Assembly: GCA_019285755.1 (NCBI GenBank)
Contig: CP079103.1
Span: 2,046,001 to 2,110,000 of the forward strand
DNA length: 64,000 nt
DNA from: Chitinophaga sp. E66
GTDB taxonomy: Bacteria > Bacteroidota > Bacteroidia > Chitinophagales > Chitinophagaceae
Direction: 5' to 3'
In this document: piece by piece, positions 41,324-51,113 of the stretch
How positions within the stretch are numbered: the first letter of the stretch is position 1
How the letters are laid out: each line of letters begins with the position of its first letter
The notes under the pieces: generated by a model
Seen by the model: only the letters and a program-made list of their open reading frames with translations
What the model was told of the DNA's origin: nothing
The model's database searches: none
Position numbers and translations under genes: made by a program

Positions 41324-44300
41324 ATGAAATTATCTGCAATTCCTGGCAGGTACGGGCTTCGCTTGCCTGCCGGGCTATTCCTTAAGATTATGAAACTGAC
41401 TTCCTTCCTGGTGCTGCTGTTCCTCCGGTGTCTGCCACCGGGTATTCGCAAAAGCGGATACAGGTGAATTTCACGGATATCCCGTTGGACCGTTTCATGG
41501 ATTACCTGGAATCCAACACGGGTTACCGTTTTTTCTATAACAACGACGAGATCGACATCCGCCGTCGCATCAGCGTAAAGATGCAGAACGCCACAGTAAA
41601 GGAAGTGATGACGCAGGTAGGCCGCCAGCTAAACCTGCACGTTACCGAGCGCGGCAAACAGGTGATCGTTCTCACCGGCGCTCCTTTACCTGTAATAGCC
41701 GCCACCACGGCGCCGCGTGAAGACTCCATGCGCCTGCGCGGCCGCGTATTCGATACCAAAGAGCCGCCCACTCCGCTGCCGGGCGTGAATGTGCTCATTA
41801 AGGGGACCAGCCGCGGCATGGTCACCGATGTGGACGGATATTTCGATATCCGTGTGAGCCCAGGGCAAACGCTCCTTTTCTCCTACACGGGCTTCAAGCC
41901 ATATGAGTACACCGTCAATGCCCAGCGCGAAAACCTTACCGTTTCGCTCGAAGAAAATGTCAGCGGGCTGAACGAAGTGGTGGTGACGGGATTCTCGCAG
42001 CAAAAGGTAAAGCACCTGGCCAGCTCCGTTGGCACCGTAAACCTCTCCAATTTCCAGAATAAGCCCATCACCCAGCTTTCACAGGCGCTGCAGGGCGGCG
42101 TAACGGGGATTTCCGTGTCTCAGGGCTCCGGGCTTCCGGGTGGCGATGCTGCGGCGATCAAGATCCGCGGCGTAGGCACCTTCCTCAGCGCCGAACCGCT
42201 GGTGCTGGTAGACGGGGTTCCCTTCGATATGAACAAGCTGGATCCCAATACCGTAGAAAGCATCACCGTGCTGAAAGATGCGGCGGCGGCATCCATCTAT
42301 GGCGCACGCGCCGGCAACGGGGTCATCCTTATCACCACGAAGCGCGGCAAACCGGGCAAAGTTGATGTGCAGTACAACGTATACACCGGTTTTCAGTCTT
42401 CCCCTACATCCCCGATTTCGTGGACGCCGCAACATATATGCGCATGCTGAATGAAGCATCTGCCAATACCGGCGGCGACCCTGTTTATACCAGGATGTCA
42501 TCGACGCCACCGTTAAGGGAGACGATCCTGTCCATTATCCCGATACCCGTTGGAACGACCTGGTATTCCGCAAAAAGGCTAATATTACCAGTCACTCCTG
42601 GCTGTTTCCGGCGGTAACAACGTAGCGCGTTTCGCGCTCAGCGCCAACTACCTCAAGCAAGACGGCATGATCGCCCTGGGCTCTTTCACGCGGGCAAATA
42701 TGCGCGCCAATACCAGCGTAGACCTCCGCAAGAACATCGTGGTATACATGGACCTGTTCGCTTCCCGCGACCAGCAGCGTGAGCCTTATAACTGGGGTTA
42801 CGGCACAGGGCAGCTGATGGCGTGGACGTACAAGGCGCCTCCTACCATCGCCGCAAAATATCCCGAAAAGGCGGAGCGGCCGGGGTATACTTATTACGGC
42901 AACTACGGCGAAAGCTGGAACCCCGTTGCCAACCTGGAAAAAGGCGGGTTCACGGAGCGCATCCGTGATGAAATGCTCATCAACCTGCGCCCCAAATGGG
43001 AGCTCATCCCGGGCCTCAACCTGAAAGGACAATTCAGCTATCGCGTATCCTCCGGCGCCGACAAGCAGGACCGCGACTCTTACATCTTCTTCGATTACTT
43101 CACCAACCAGAAGACCGGCCGCGACTTTACGGCGGTGAAAACAGCGGGGGCCACCAATCGCTCCAGCTACTATTACATCGGTGGCAACCTGGATTATGAC
43201 CGCACCATCGGCGACCATCGTGTGAACGCCATCGCCGGTTACTCCCGCGAAATGACCAATTCCGACGCCTGGACGGAGAAAGGACTGATATCCTATTTCG
43301 GTAAGCTGTATTATAGCTATGCCGACCGCTACCTGTTGGAAGCGGGCATCCGCCGCGATGGTTCCTCGCTGTTCGCGCCGGGCCGCAAATGGGGTAACTT
43401 CCTTCTGTAGCGCTGGGATGGAACGTGCAGAACGAAAAGTTCATGGACAACATTCAGGTCTTCGATCAGTTTAAGCTGCGGGCCTCCTATGGCGGACTGG
43501 GCAATAACAACATCGATCCTTATCAATATCAGTCTACCATCAACGCCGGCAATGGTGCCGAGAACACATTCGGCAATCCCTTCATCACCTGGGAAACCAT
43601 CCACATCACCGACCTCGGTGCGGACCTGAGTTTCTTTAAGAATAAACTGGACATTACGTTCGACTGGTACAATAAAAAGACCAGCGACCTCATTTTGCGC
43701 CCTGCGCCTACCTTAACTTCCGCTATCGGCAGTACGGCGACCAACATTGGTGAGGTGAAGAACGTGGGATGGGAGATCAAGGCGGGGTACAACAGCGATC
43801 TGGCGGAAGGTATTAACCTGAGTGTGAACGTGGGTTATTCCCGTAATAAAACTACGCTCCTCAAATTGGCGCAGAACCCCTCATCGAAGGCGGCATCATA
43901 CGCAAAGAAGGATACGATTTCGCGCAGCATTTTGGATACCGGACAGACGGGCTCCTTCAGCAATCGGATATAGACAAGGGCGTACCCATTTTTGCAGGCC
44001 AGGAGGCGGGCGACATTAAATACCTCGATCAGAACGGCGATGGAGAGATAGATGACAAGGACCGCGTGATGCTGGGCGCAACCGACCCCTATAGCAACTA
44101 CTTCGCCAACCTGAACCTGCGCGTTCGGAACTTTGATTTCGAAGCACTGTTTACCGGCATCGGCAAAGTACCTGTGTTCTACTCCGGCCGGATCGCCCTG
44201 CCACTGAACGTGACCGGTGAAGGCGGTACCCCATGCAATGGCACCTCGATTACTGGACACCCCAAAACACCGACGCCCGCTTCCCGCGCCTGCGGCCCTC

Positions 44301-44559
44301 GCCGGGAGTCAACGGACTGGGCTCCGATTTCTGGATGGTCAACGGCGCCTTCTTACGCGTGAAATACCTCCAGGTAGGGTACAACTTCCCGCAGTCCCTC
44401 ATTAGCCGCATCAAGCTCAGCAATTTGCGCCTCTACGTCAACGCACAGAACCCCATCACCATCACCAAAGTGAAGATGATGGACCCTGAAAGCCGTGGCG
44501 ATGAAAGCACCTATCCCGTCATGCGCACCTTTACCGCCGGCCTGAACGTCCGTTTCTAA
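41324..44559 (+). CDS. SusC-like TonB-dependent receptor with N-terminal STN domain (frameshifted)
   Basis: About 1,078 residues. Signal region (LTSFLVLLFLRC), STN/secretin domain (IQVNFTDIPLDRFMDYLESN, VKEVMTQVGRQLNLHVTERG), carboxypeptidase-like domain (PLPGVNVLIKGTSRGMVTDV), TonB-box-like NEVVVTGFSQQKVK, plug (IRGVGTFLSAEPLVLVDGVP, SITVLKDAAAASIYGARAGN) and barrel ending RTFTAGLNVRF. Shifts lie near 41445, 42405, 42500, 42580, 43405, 43960 and 44228. The STN domain is the part that contacts FecR, fitting the ECF/FecR genes upstream. The SusD gene starts 18 bp after its stop. Confidence 0.93.
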
Positions 44560-44577
44560 CCTGATAAACTGATTGAC

Positions 44578-46183
44578 ATGAAAAAAACTGCATCATACTC
44601 CTCCTTGTCTGCCTGGCCGCCTTTGGCGCAGGCTGTACAAAAGAACTGCTGGAACAGGATCATCCCACCGCTACTACCGACGAAAAGTGGTGGAACCTCG
44701 AATCCGAATTGATCAGTGCGCTGGGCGCCCTATACGGCGGTTTGCCCAGCGGTACCTACGCCTACTTCACCAATGCACGTATGCACATGGCCGGTATGAC
44801 CGACGAAGCCGTGCATGGCGGTAACTTCGGCGACTGGCGGAATTATCCGCTAGGCCTGGCCAACAGCCAGACCGGCTCCGCCCGTGATCTCTATACCCTC
44901 AACTACAATAATATCCGCAAGGCTTGCCGTTTCCTTGAGCATTACCAGAAAGCCTACGTGGAGAACGGCGAACTGAAAGCGCGCTATGCATCGGAAGCCC
45001 GCGCACTCCGGGCCTGGTATCACCTGGAGCTGTTCCTTATGTACGGGAGATCCCCATCGTGGACCATACGCTGGCGCCGGGAGAAGCATTCCAGCCCAAG
45101 CGGTCTAAGGAAGAGATCGTTGCCTTCATCGGCGCTGAGCTGGACACCTGTGCCACGGGTCTGCCGCCGTCTTACTCCGACGATGAAGCCTGGCGCATCA
45201 GCAAAGGCGCCTGCTATGCCATGCAGGCGATCCTGTATATCAACGCCGGCAACTGGAAGAAAGCCGCCGAAGCGTCAGATAAGGTAATCGGGCTGGGCGT
45301 ATATGATCTGCACAAGGCTGCCGCCGCCAATGTAAACAGCTATGCGGACCTGTTTTCCTACAACGCGATGGTGAACAAGGAACGCATCCTGTTCCGCAGC
45401 GGCGCGCAGTCGGAAGTATTCTTCCGCAATGCGCCCAAGAGCCTCGGCTGCCAGGCAACCACCAATCCCACGGCGGCTATCGTAAATACTTATGAAACCC
45501 GCCAGGGTAAGACGATACAGGAACTAGGTACAGACAGTTTCAATATCTACCGCGCAGACCCCGCTTTCAAAAATAACCGTGATCCCAGGCTGAGCGCATC
45601 GGTATTGCTGCCCGGCGAGACATTCGTGAACCGTAAGCTCATGCCGTTCGACCGTACCTCGGGTAACGCAGACATGATAGGTCAGCCGCAATCAACGCTT
45701 ACCGGATTCTGGATGAAAAAATACCTCGATCCCAAAGACGCCAGCTCCACCTACAGCGGCCGCCTGCACTTCATGATCATACGTTACGCGGAAATCCTGC
45801 TCACCAGGGTGGAAGCGCTGATAGAAGACGGGCAGTGGCAACATCCCGATGTGATCAAATACCTGGATATGATCCGCGAGCGCGCGGGCATGCCGAAAGT
45901 TAATGCAGCGGTTTACAACTCACAGGCAAAACTCCGTGAACTGGTACGCCGCGAACGGCAGGTGGAATTAGCCTTTGAAGGGCAGCGGCTCTTCGATATC
46001 CGCCGGTGGAAGATTGGGCCCCAGGTGCTCGATGGTTCGCTGGAAGGCGCGGTTGATCCCGAGACCGGTAAGCCGGTGATCGTGGAAGTCCGCAAATTCG
46101 ACGCAAAGAGAGATTACCGCTGGCCAATTCCATTGGACGAACTGAATGCCAACCCCAAAATGGTCCAGAACGAAGGCTGGTAA
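44578..46183 (+). CDS. SusD/RagB-family lipoprotein (two frameshifts)
   Basis: About 535 residues. One A is missing just after the ATG at 44578; repair gives MKKNCIILLLVCLAAFGAGC with the lipobox. The second shift is near 45047 (LFLMYGEIPIVDHTLAPGEA). SusD blocks are clear: NNIRKACRFLEHYQKAYVEN, ARALRAWYHLELFLMYG, FMIIRYAEILLTRVEALIED, LRELVRRERQVELAFEGQRL, FDIRRWKIG and the ending PLDELNANPKMVQNEGW. It is the surface partner of the STN-type SusC. No hydrolase gene follows; a strong terminator closes the operon. Confidence 0.93.
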
Positions 46184-46205
46184 CCCGCCGCCTTCCGCCA
46201 TTTAC

Positions 46206-46235
46206 GCCCGCGGCTTTGTGCCGCGGGCTTTTTTA
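46206..46235 (+). terminator. Rho-independent terminator closing the second SusC/SusD operon
   Basis: Perfect 8-bp stem GCCCGCGG/CCGCGGGC with a 7-nt loop and T6, 20 bp after the SusD stop. It could also serve the convergent DUF4242 gene. Confidence 0.9.
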
Positions 46236-46246
46236 TGGCCTAACTG

Positions 46247-46518
46247 TTATTCTGCCGTTGCCGGATCGATGATCGCATGCACCTGGTGTATGGCGGTGAC
46301 GGGGAAACCGCCTTGTTTTGCGTGCTCGCGGATCAGGTCCTCATTGGGGAGAGATAGATGCAAAAGATCTTGTCGCCCGTGACATAGCTGTGGATCCATT
46401 GGATCTGGGTGCCGAGACTGTTCAGTACGTTACAGGAGGTCTGGGAAACGGCATGCAGCTGGTCCGCAGTCAACTGACCGGCTCCGGGCAGATCGCGTTC
46501 GATGACATATTTTGGCAT
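46247..46518 (-). CDS. DUF4242 family small protein (one frameshift)
   Basis: About 90 residues. MPKYVIERDLPGAGQLTADQ and QIQWIHSYVTGDKIFCIYLS are family-typical. One C is missing near 46347; repair gives LSPNEDLIREHAKQGGFP and VTAIHQVHAIIDPATAE. The family forms ferredoxin-like dimers and some members bind nickel; its physiological role is not settled. It is convergent with the SusD gene and divergent from the nucleosidase gene. Confidence 0.85.
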
Positions 46519-46692
46519 ATTGATGGGATTTGCTCCGCAGGCGATAATTGCAGGTTGATGCTGTTGTGCTCCGATGGGGTGATGATAAATGCTTCCTGCG
46601 GATGATTTTGCTACCCTAAATGTACTGAAAATTAGCGGTTTGAGATCAACGTTAGCGAAACGTTAAACCGCGTCCTTTTGCGGTTAATTTTG

Positions 46693-46700
46693 TAAATTTG
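46693..46700 (+). promoter_or_regulatory. Candidate TAnnTTTG -7 box for the nucleosidase gene
   Basis: TAAATTTG lies 40 bp before the ATG at 46740. No -33 TTG is found at the usual spacing (the nearest TTTTG ends 12 bp upstream), so this is tentative. Confidence 0.3.
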
Positions 46701-46739
46701 TGATCGGTTTTTCGGAACGATATCATTAGAAAACAGAAT

Positions 46740-47392
46740 ATGAACGACGGCAACGGATTGGATAATATCAAAGGGCTTATACAGCAGGAGCCACTGCTGG
46801 TCTTTGCCCTGGAGTCTGAAGCGGCAGGGGAATTTGATCAGTACCACCCGCTCATCGTGGGGATCGGGAAAGTCAACGCCGCCTATCACCTTACCAAATA
46901 CCTGCAATCGCACCGCCCCTCCCTCATCGTGAACCTCGGCTCTGCCGGCAGCCACACCATCGCCCGCGGTGAGGTAGTATGCTGTACCCGGTTCATCCAG
47001 CGGGATATGGACGTCCGGGGCCTGGGATTCCAGCTGTACGAGACGCCCCTTTCAGGCGAAGCGCCCGTCCTTGAATACGGTCTTACCGTTCCCGGCCTGC
47101 CACAGGGCATCTGCGGCACGGGCGACAGTTTCGAGATGGACCATAAAACCGACGACTACAATGTTATCGACATGGAGGCCTATCCGCTTGCCCTCATCGC
47201 GCGGAAGGAGGGGATTCCTTCCTGTGCCTGAAGTATATTTCCGACGGGGCAGACGGCAACGCTGCCGACGACTGGCAGGTGCAGGTGCACAACGCCGCCG
47301 TCGCATTTAAAAGGATCATCGGGGATGGCTGGAGAAATCCGGCATTCCTGCCTAAAAGAACTGTGATATGGATTTTGCGAATTACCTGCTGA
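46740..47392 (+). CDS. Purine nucleosidase/phosphorylase-like protein (MTA/SAH nucleosidase type; frameshifted)
   Basis: About 210 residues. The PNP_UDP_1 fold is seen in LVFALESEAAGEFDQYHPLI, VGIGKVNAAYHLTKYL, LIVNLGSAGSHTIARGEV and the active-site block DYNVIDMEAYPLALIAR, where ME contacts the nucleoside. One base shift near 47218 gives PSFLCLKYISDGADGNAADD with the catalytic Asp. As read, the stop at 47392 overlaps the thioredoxin gene; a one-base change in the AAAA run near 47354 would end it at 47366. It would cleave methylthioadenosine or related nucleosides. Confidence 0.82.
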
Positions 47393-47925
47393 TTTTTGAG
47401 CACATCATTAACAATCCCGAACCGCCTGCGCCTTACAACAACCCGGACTATCTCAATTATGCCCGGCTGAACTTTCAACGGCAGCAACGCTGGTTCAAAA
47501 CGGGCGCCATTACCACGGATATGCGCGAAGCGATGGCCCGGATCACCCAGCCGCAGCATTGGATCATCATTACCGAGCCCTGGTGCGGGGATGCGGCCCA
47601 CAACATCCCGTTCTTCGAAATGATCGCCGCGCTCAACCCGCTGGTGACCACCGAATACCAGCTGCGCGACCAGCAGCCGTTCCTCATCGGGCAATACCTG
47701 ACCAATGGTACCAAATCCATCCCCAAACTCATTGCCCGCGATGCGCAAGGGAACGATCTGTTTACCTGGGGGCCACGACCCGCGGGCTGCCAGGCGGTGT
47801 ACGACCAGCTGAAAGCCGAGAACGCCGACTTCGAGCGTATGAAAACCGACATCCAGAAATGGTATAACGAAGACAAAGGGCAATCCCTCCAACGGGAGCT
47901 GCTCGCTGTCATGGCCTATGCTTAA
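47368..47925 (+). CDS. Thioredoxin-family protein
   Basis: The intact 185-residue protein belongs to the Thioredoxin_9-like group. The active-site region is HWIIITEPWCGDAAHNIPFF, in which a single Cys replaces the CxxC pair, followed by the cis-Pro strand GTKSIPKLIARD and the last strand. No signal peptide, so probably cytoplasmic. Lacking the second Cys it is unlikely to be a standard disulfide reductase. It begins 1 bp after the probable true end of the nucleosidase gene. Confidence 0.85.
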   Translation: MDFANYLLIFEHIINNPEPPAPYNNPDYLNYARLNFQRQQRWFKTGAITTDMREAMARITQPQHWIIITEPWCGDAAHNIPFFEMIAALNPLVTTEYQLRDQQPFLIGQYLTNGTKSIPKLIARDAQGNDLFTWGPRPAGCQAVYDQLKAENADFERMKTDIQKWYNEDKGQSLQRELLAVMAYA

Positions 47926-48262
47926 CGCAAAGCGACATATCACCCAGGGCGCCCGGTTCCGCATCATGCTACTGCTTTTGCTGAGCCTGGTCAGCGCTAT
48001 GCCCGACGTTACGCCAGACGGCATGGGCCGCCTTATGGCACGTGCGCCCGAATCCATTCATCACGAAAACGAAATCCCCGAAGCCTGCCAGGTCAGCCTC
48101 CGGCTGGAGGCGCAAGCAGCACGCCAGCAGGTTCGCAGGCAACACGAACCAGCGGGCCTGGCTGTCTGCCCGGAACAAACAACCGCTGACCGCCAGCGCA
48201 ACGGGGTAGCATGGCCACGCCCTGCCTATTACGCCCATCTTCACCGGTACAGCCTGTACTGA
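47918..48262 (+). CDS. Small hypothetical protein, probably exported (possibly frameshifted)
   Basis: The frame overlaps the thioredoxin gene by 8 bp. MLNAKRHITQGARFRIMLLL plus LLSLVSAMPDV looks like a signal or membrane segment. From about 48115 another frame reads more naturally (ASRFAGNTNQRAWLSARNKQ) before the original frame ends in YYAHLHRYSLY, so two compensating indels are likely. About 114 residues; no family recognised. Confidence 0.4.
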   Translation: MLNAKRHITQGARFRIMLLLLLSLVSAMPDVTPDGMGRLMARAPESIHHENEIPEACQVSLRLEAQAARQQVRRQHEPAGLAVCPEQTTADRQRNGVAWPRPAYYAHLHRYSLY

Positions 48263-48362
48263 TCCCTCCACAGTCTTATTGCTATTAGCCAACGGCCCGG
48301 TTTTTTCTGCATGTCTGCGGGCCGGGATAATTTATTTTCAGTAACTTATAAATCGTTTTACG

Positions 48363-48650
48363 ATGAAATGCCCGAATTGTAACGAAACGTTGCTCATGAC
48401 GCAGCGCAACAACGTGGAGATCGATTATTGCCCCAATTGCCGGGGCGTATGGCTGGATAAAGGTGAGCTGGACAAACTGCTGGAATTCGAAGAGCGCCGT
48501 GCCAAAGACGAGCCCCGCAGTTTTGACGACCGTAACCGCGATGAGCACCGCCGGTACGACGAGCGCCGCGACAAGGATTATTACGACGACCGCCACAAAT
48601 CTCCCAAGAAGAAAAAAGGCTTCCTGGGCGACTTTTTCGATTTCGACTGA
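48363..48650 (+). CDS. zf-TFIIB domain protein
   Basis: The intact 95-residue protein starts MKCPNCNETLLMTQRNNVEI and DYCPNCRGVWLDKGELDKLL, a single zinc ribbon of two CPNC pairs with the WLDKGELD signature of the zf-TFIIB family. The rest is a highly charged Arg/Asp/Tyr tail ending KKKKGFLGDFFDFD. It probably binds nucleic acid or protein; its function is unknown. It lies 23 bp upstream of the TerC gene and is probably co-transcribed. Confidence 0.88.
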   Translation: MKCPNCNETLLMTQRNNVEIDYCPNCRGVWLDKGELDKLLEFEERRAKDEPRSFDDRNRDEHRRYDERRDKDYYDDRHKSPKKKKGFLGDFFDFD

Positions 48651-48673
48651 GAAAACACTATAAAAACCTATAA

Positions 48674-49444
48674 ATGGAATTCATTACACCCGACTTCGCC
48701 GACCTGGGCGTCTGGATCAGTTTGCTGACGCTCTGCTTCCTCGAGATCGTGCTGGGGATCGATAACATCATCTTTATTTCCATCGTAGCAGGTAAACTGC
48801 CGCCTCATCAACAGCGCAAAGCCCGTAACATCGGCCTTAGCCTCGCCATGGTGTTCCGGGTAGCGCTGCTGCTATGTATCAACTGGATCATCGGTCTGAA
48901 AGACCCGGTGGTCGATTTTAAGTGGATCAACGGAACCTCCATACCGCTTAGCTGGAAAGACATTATCCTGCTGGCGGGCGGTCTGTTCCTCATTGTGAAA
49001 AGCACGCTGGAGATCCACCATAAGCTCTCCGAATCGCATGCCGGCGATAAGAAGACGAAGACCTTCCAGAGCCTCGGAGCGGTATTGTTCCAGATCGTGC
49101 TGGTAGACGCCGTCTTTTCTTTCGACTCGATCCTCACTGCCGTGGGGCTCGTGGAGAACGTCATCATCATGATCATCGCAGTGATCGTTTCCATCCTCAT
49201 CATGATGCTATTCGCCGGCCCGGTTACGCGCATCATCAATAAGCAGCCTACGCTGCAGATGCTGGCGCTGACCTTCCTCATCGTTATCGGCGTAGTACTG
49301 ATCGCCAGCGGGTTCCACCAGGAAGTAAGCAAGAGCATCATCTACTCCTGCCTTGGCTTCTCCCTCATCGTGGAGCTGCTCAATATCAGGCTGAGAGGGC
49401 GAAATGCGAAGAACATCGAACTGAATACTGCTGAAGTTGAATAA
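48674..49444 (+). CDS. TerC-family integral membrane protein
   Basis: The intact 256-residue protein has seven or so membrane helices. The family motifs are LTLCFLEIVLGIDNIIFISI and VLVDAVFSFDSILTAVGLV, where the paired acidic residues in the membrane (E, D and D, D) are thought to bind a metal ion. TerC/Alx-type proteins export manganese or help metal loading of secreted proteins. Followed by a strong terminator; the zf-TFIIB gene precedes it. Confidence 0.92.
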   Translation: MEFITPDFADLGVWISLLTLCFLEIVLGIDNIIFISIVAGKLPPHQQRKARNIGLSLAMVFRVALLLCINWIIGLKDPVVDFKWINGTSIPLSWKDIILLAGGLFLIVKSTLEIHHKLSESHAGDKKTKTFQSLGAVLFQIVLVDAVFSFDSILTAVGLVENVIIMIIAVIVSILIMMLFAGPVTRIINKQPTLQMLALTFLIVIGVVLIASGFHQEVSKSIIYSCLGFSLIVELLNIRLRGRNAKNIELNTAEVE

Positions 49445-49466
49445 TGTAAGCCCGTACAACATATAC

Positions 49467-49497
49467 AAAGCCGCCCCTGAAGGCGGCTTTGTTTTTT
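49467..49497 (+). terminator. Rho-independent terminator after terC-like gene
   Basis: Perfect 9-bp stem AAAGCCGCC/GGCGGCTTT followed by GTTTTTT. Confidence 0.9.
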
Positions 49498-49570
49498 ACA
49501 ACCACGAAATATGACACCGGCCCCACAATCCGGGCGTTTCCGGCATCGAGGGGTTTCGTAATTTTAGGAT

Positions 49571-49819
49571 ATGGACACCCGACAAACACTCCCGGCAAAA
49601 GGCTCTTTCTATGAGCAGATCAAAACCCTGTTCGCAGATAAGCAGGAAGCATCCGTACTGTACGAAGACAACGGCGTAACCCGCGCTAACGGCCTCATCG
49701 CCGAACTCTTCGACAAGGAAGGAGACCATTGGTTCCGGTTGGCCGACGGTACGGAGATCCGTATCGGTTCGTTGTATGCCGTTAACGGTACTTTCTCTTC
49801 GGATTACTCCGAATGCTGA
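49571..49819 (+). CDS. Small conserved hypothetical protein (82 aa)
   Basis: The intact frame MDTRQTLPAKGSFYEQIKTL, VLYEDNGVTRANGLIAELF and WFRLADGTEIRIGSLYAVNG shows an SH3-like small beta pattern (strand, RANG turn, strand, DGTEI turn). No signal peptide. I have no name for the family. It is a monocistronic gene with 126 bp upstream after the terC terminator. Confidence 0.7.
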   Translation: MDTRQTLPAKGSFYEQIKTLFADKQEASVLYEDNGVTRANGLIAELFDKEGDHWFRLADGTEIRIGSLYAVNGTFSSDYSEC

Positions 49820-50006
49820 GCTTTAACGATCATTAAAATAGCATACCCCGGCACTGCCGGGCTACTGTACCGCGCATGCCTGCATGTCGCGGTATCGCTT
49901 TTTAGAGCCGGGAATCCTTGCTGCATTTATACATCAGACGGTAGCGTATCTCCATTTCCTTTCCGCATAGCAGTAAGGACATTTGTATGGCAACAAACCT
50001 TCGGTC

Positions 50007-50883
50007 ATGCAAACATCCGTTATAACCTTAACGCCCGGTCAGGAAGCAGCTGCGCTTGCACCCACGCTCTTCGCGGAAACCAACGGCCGCAGGCTGGCTT
50101 ACCGCACCCTGGGGCAGGGGCCGCCCCTCATCCTCTGTCAGCGCTTCCGCGGCAACCTCGACGACTGGGATCCCGCCTTTCTTGCCGCGCTCGCGGAAAA
50201 CTACCAGCTCTTTTATTTCGATTATGGTGGAATGGCTTCCTCCACCGGTGAGCCCCATGAAAGCATCACCGCCTTTGCTTCTGACGTTACCGCGCTGGCC
50301 GATTTTCTCTCGCTCGGGCGCTTCCTGTTACTGGGATGGTCTTTCGGGGATGGGTCGCACAAACGGTGATGGCGCTTTTTCCCGAGCGCGTTCGCCAGGT
50401 GATATTACTGGGCACCCGCCCGCCCGGGCCCCGGCATACGACCTGGACCCGCTTTTCCTGGAAGTAGCCTATAAGCCCGTCAATGACTTCAACGACGAAG
50501 TGATCCTCTTCTTCGAACCCGCTGATGCAGACAGTATTGCGGCCGCGCAACGGAGCCACGACCGCATCCGGGCGCGCACGGCAGAACGCGATGCGCCGGT
50601 GAAGCCGGAGCACTGGGCGTTTTATGGGAAAGGCGGGGAGGAGTTCAGTTCGGAAACCCAGCCATTCCTGCAGGCGATGAAGGATACGGCTATCCCCGTT
50701 CTCGTCATTTCCGGCGATCATGAAATCTGTTTCCCGCCAGAAAACTGGTTCGCCCTCAACCGGCAGCTACCCACCACGCAGGTGATCGTCTATCCCCGTG
50801 CAGGGCATGGACCTCATCACCAATACCCCGGTTTAACAGCGGCCTACATCCATGCCTTTGTATCCCAACATCCTGAACATTAA
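50007..50883 (+). CDS. Alpha/beta-fold hydrolase (frameshifted)
   Basis: About 292 residues. ATG at 50007. RRLAYRTLGQGPPLILCQRF is the first strand and oxyanion region; LLLGWSFGG is the nucleophile elbow (the second G requires one extra base near 50350); ALFPERVRQVILLGTRPPGP is typical; Asp in VLVISGDHEICFP and His in YPRAGHGPHHQYPG complete the triad. A second shift is near 50430. It resembles haloperoxidase-type or pimeloyl-ester-like hydrolases. Substrate unknown; cytoplasmic. Confidence 0.85.
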
Positions 50884-50938
50884 CCGGCAAAACTGACATT
50901 ACCATACGAGGTCAAATAAGGAAACCATGCCTGACAGG

Positions 50939-50963
50939 AAAGCCCCGCCCCGGGGCTTTTTTT
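50939..50963 (+). terminator. Rho-independent terminator after the hydrolase gene
   Basis: GC-rich hairpin AAAGCCCCG, loop, CGGGGCTTTTTTT. Confidence 0.85.
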
Positions 50964-51113
50964 ATGCCTTCAGATACCCGTCCTGTAGTTACCGTTAACT
51001 CAAACTCCCCATTGATTAATTCCGGTAGTTTTTCAAAACTCCGGTTCAACATCTTTGCTCCCGTTGGTTAACCGCAACAATTTTTTAATTCATCAACCCC
51101 AAAAAAGATCCAC

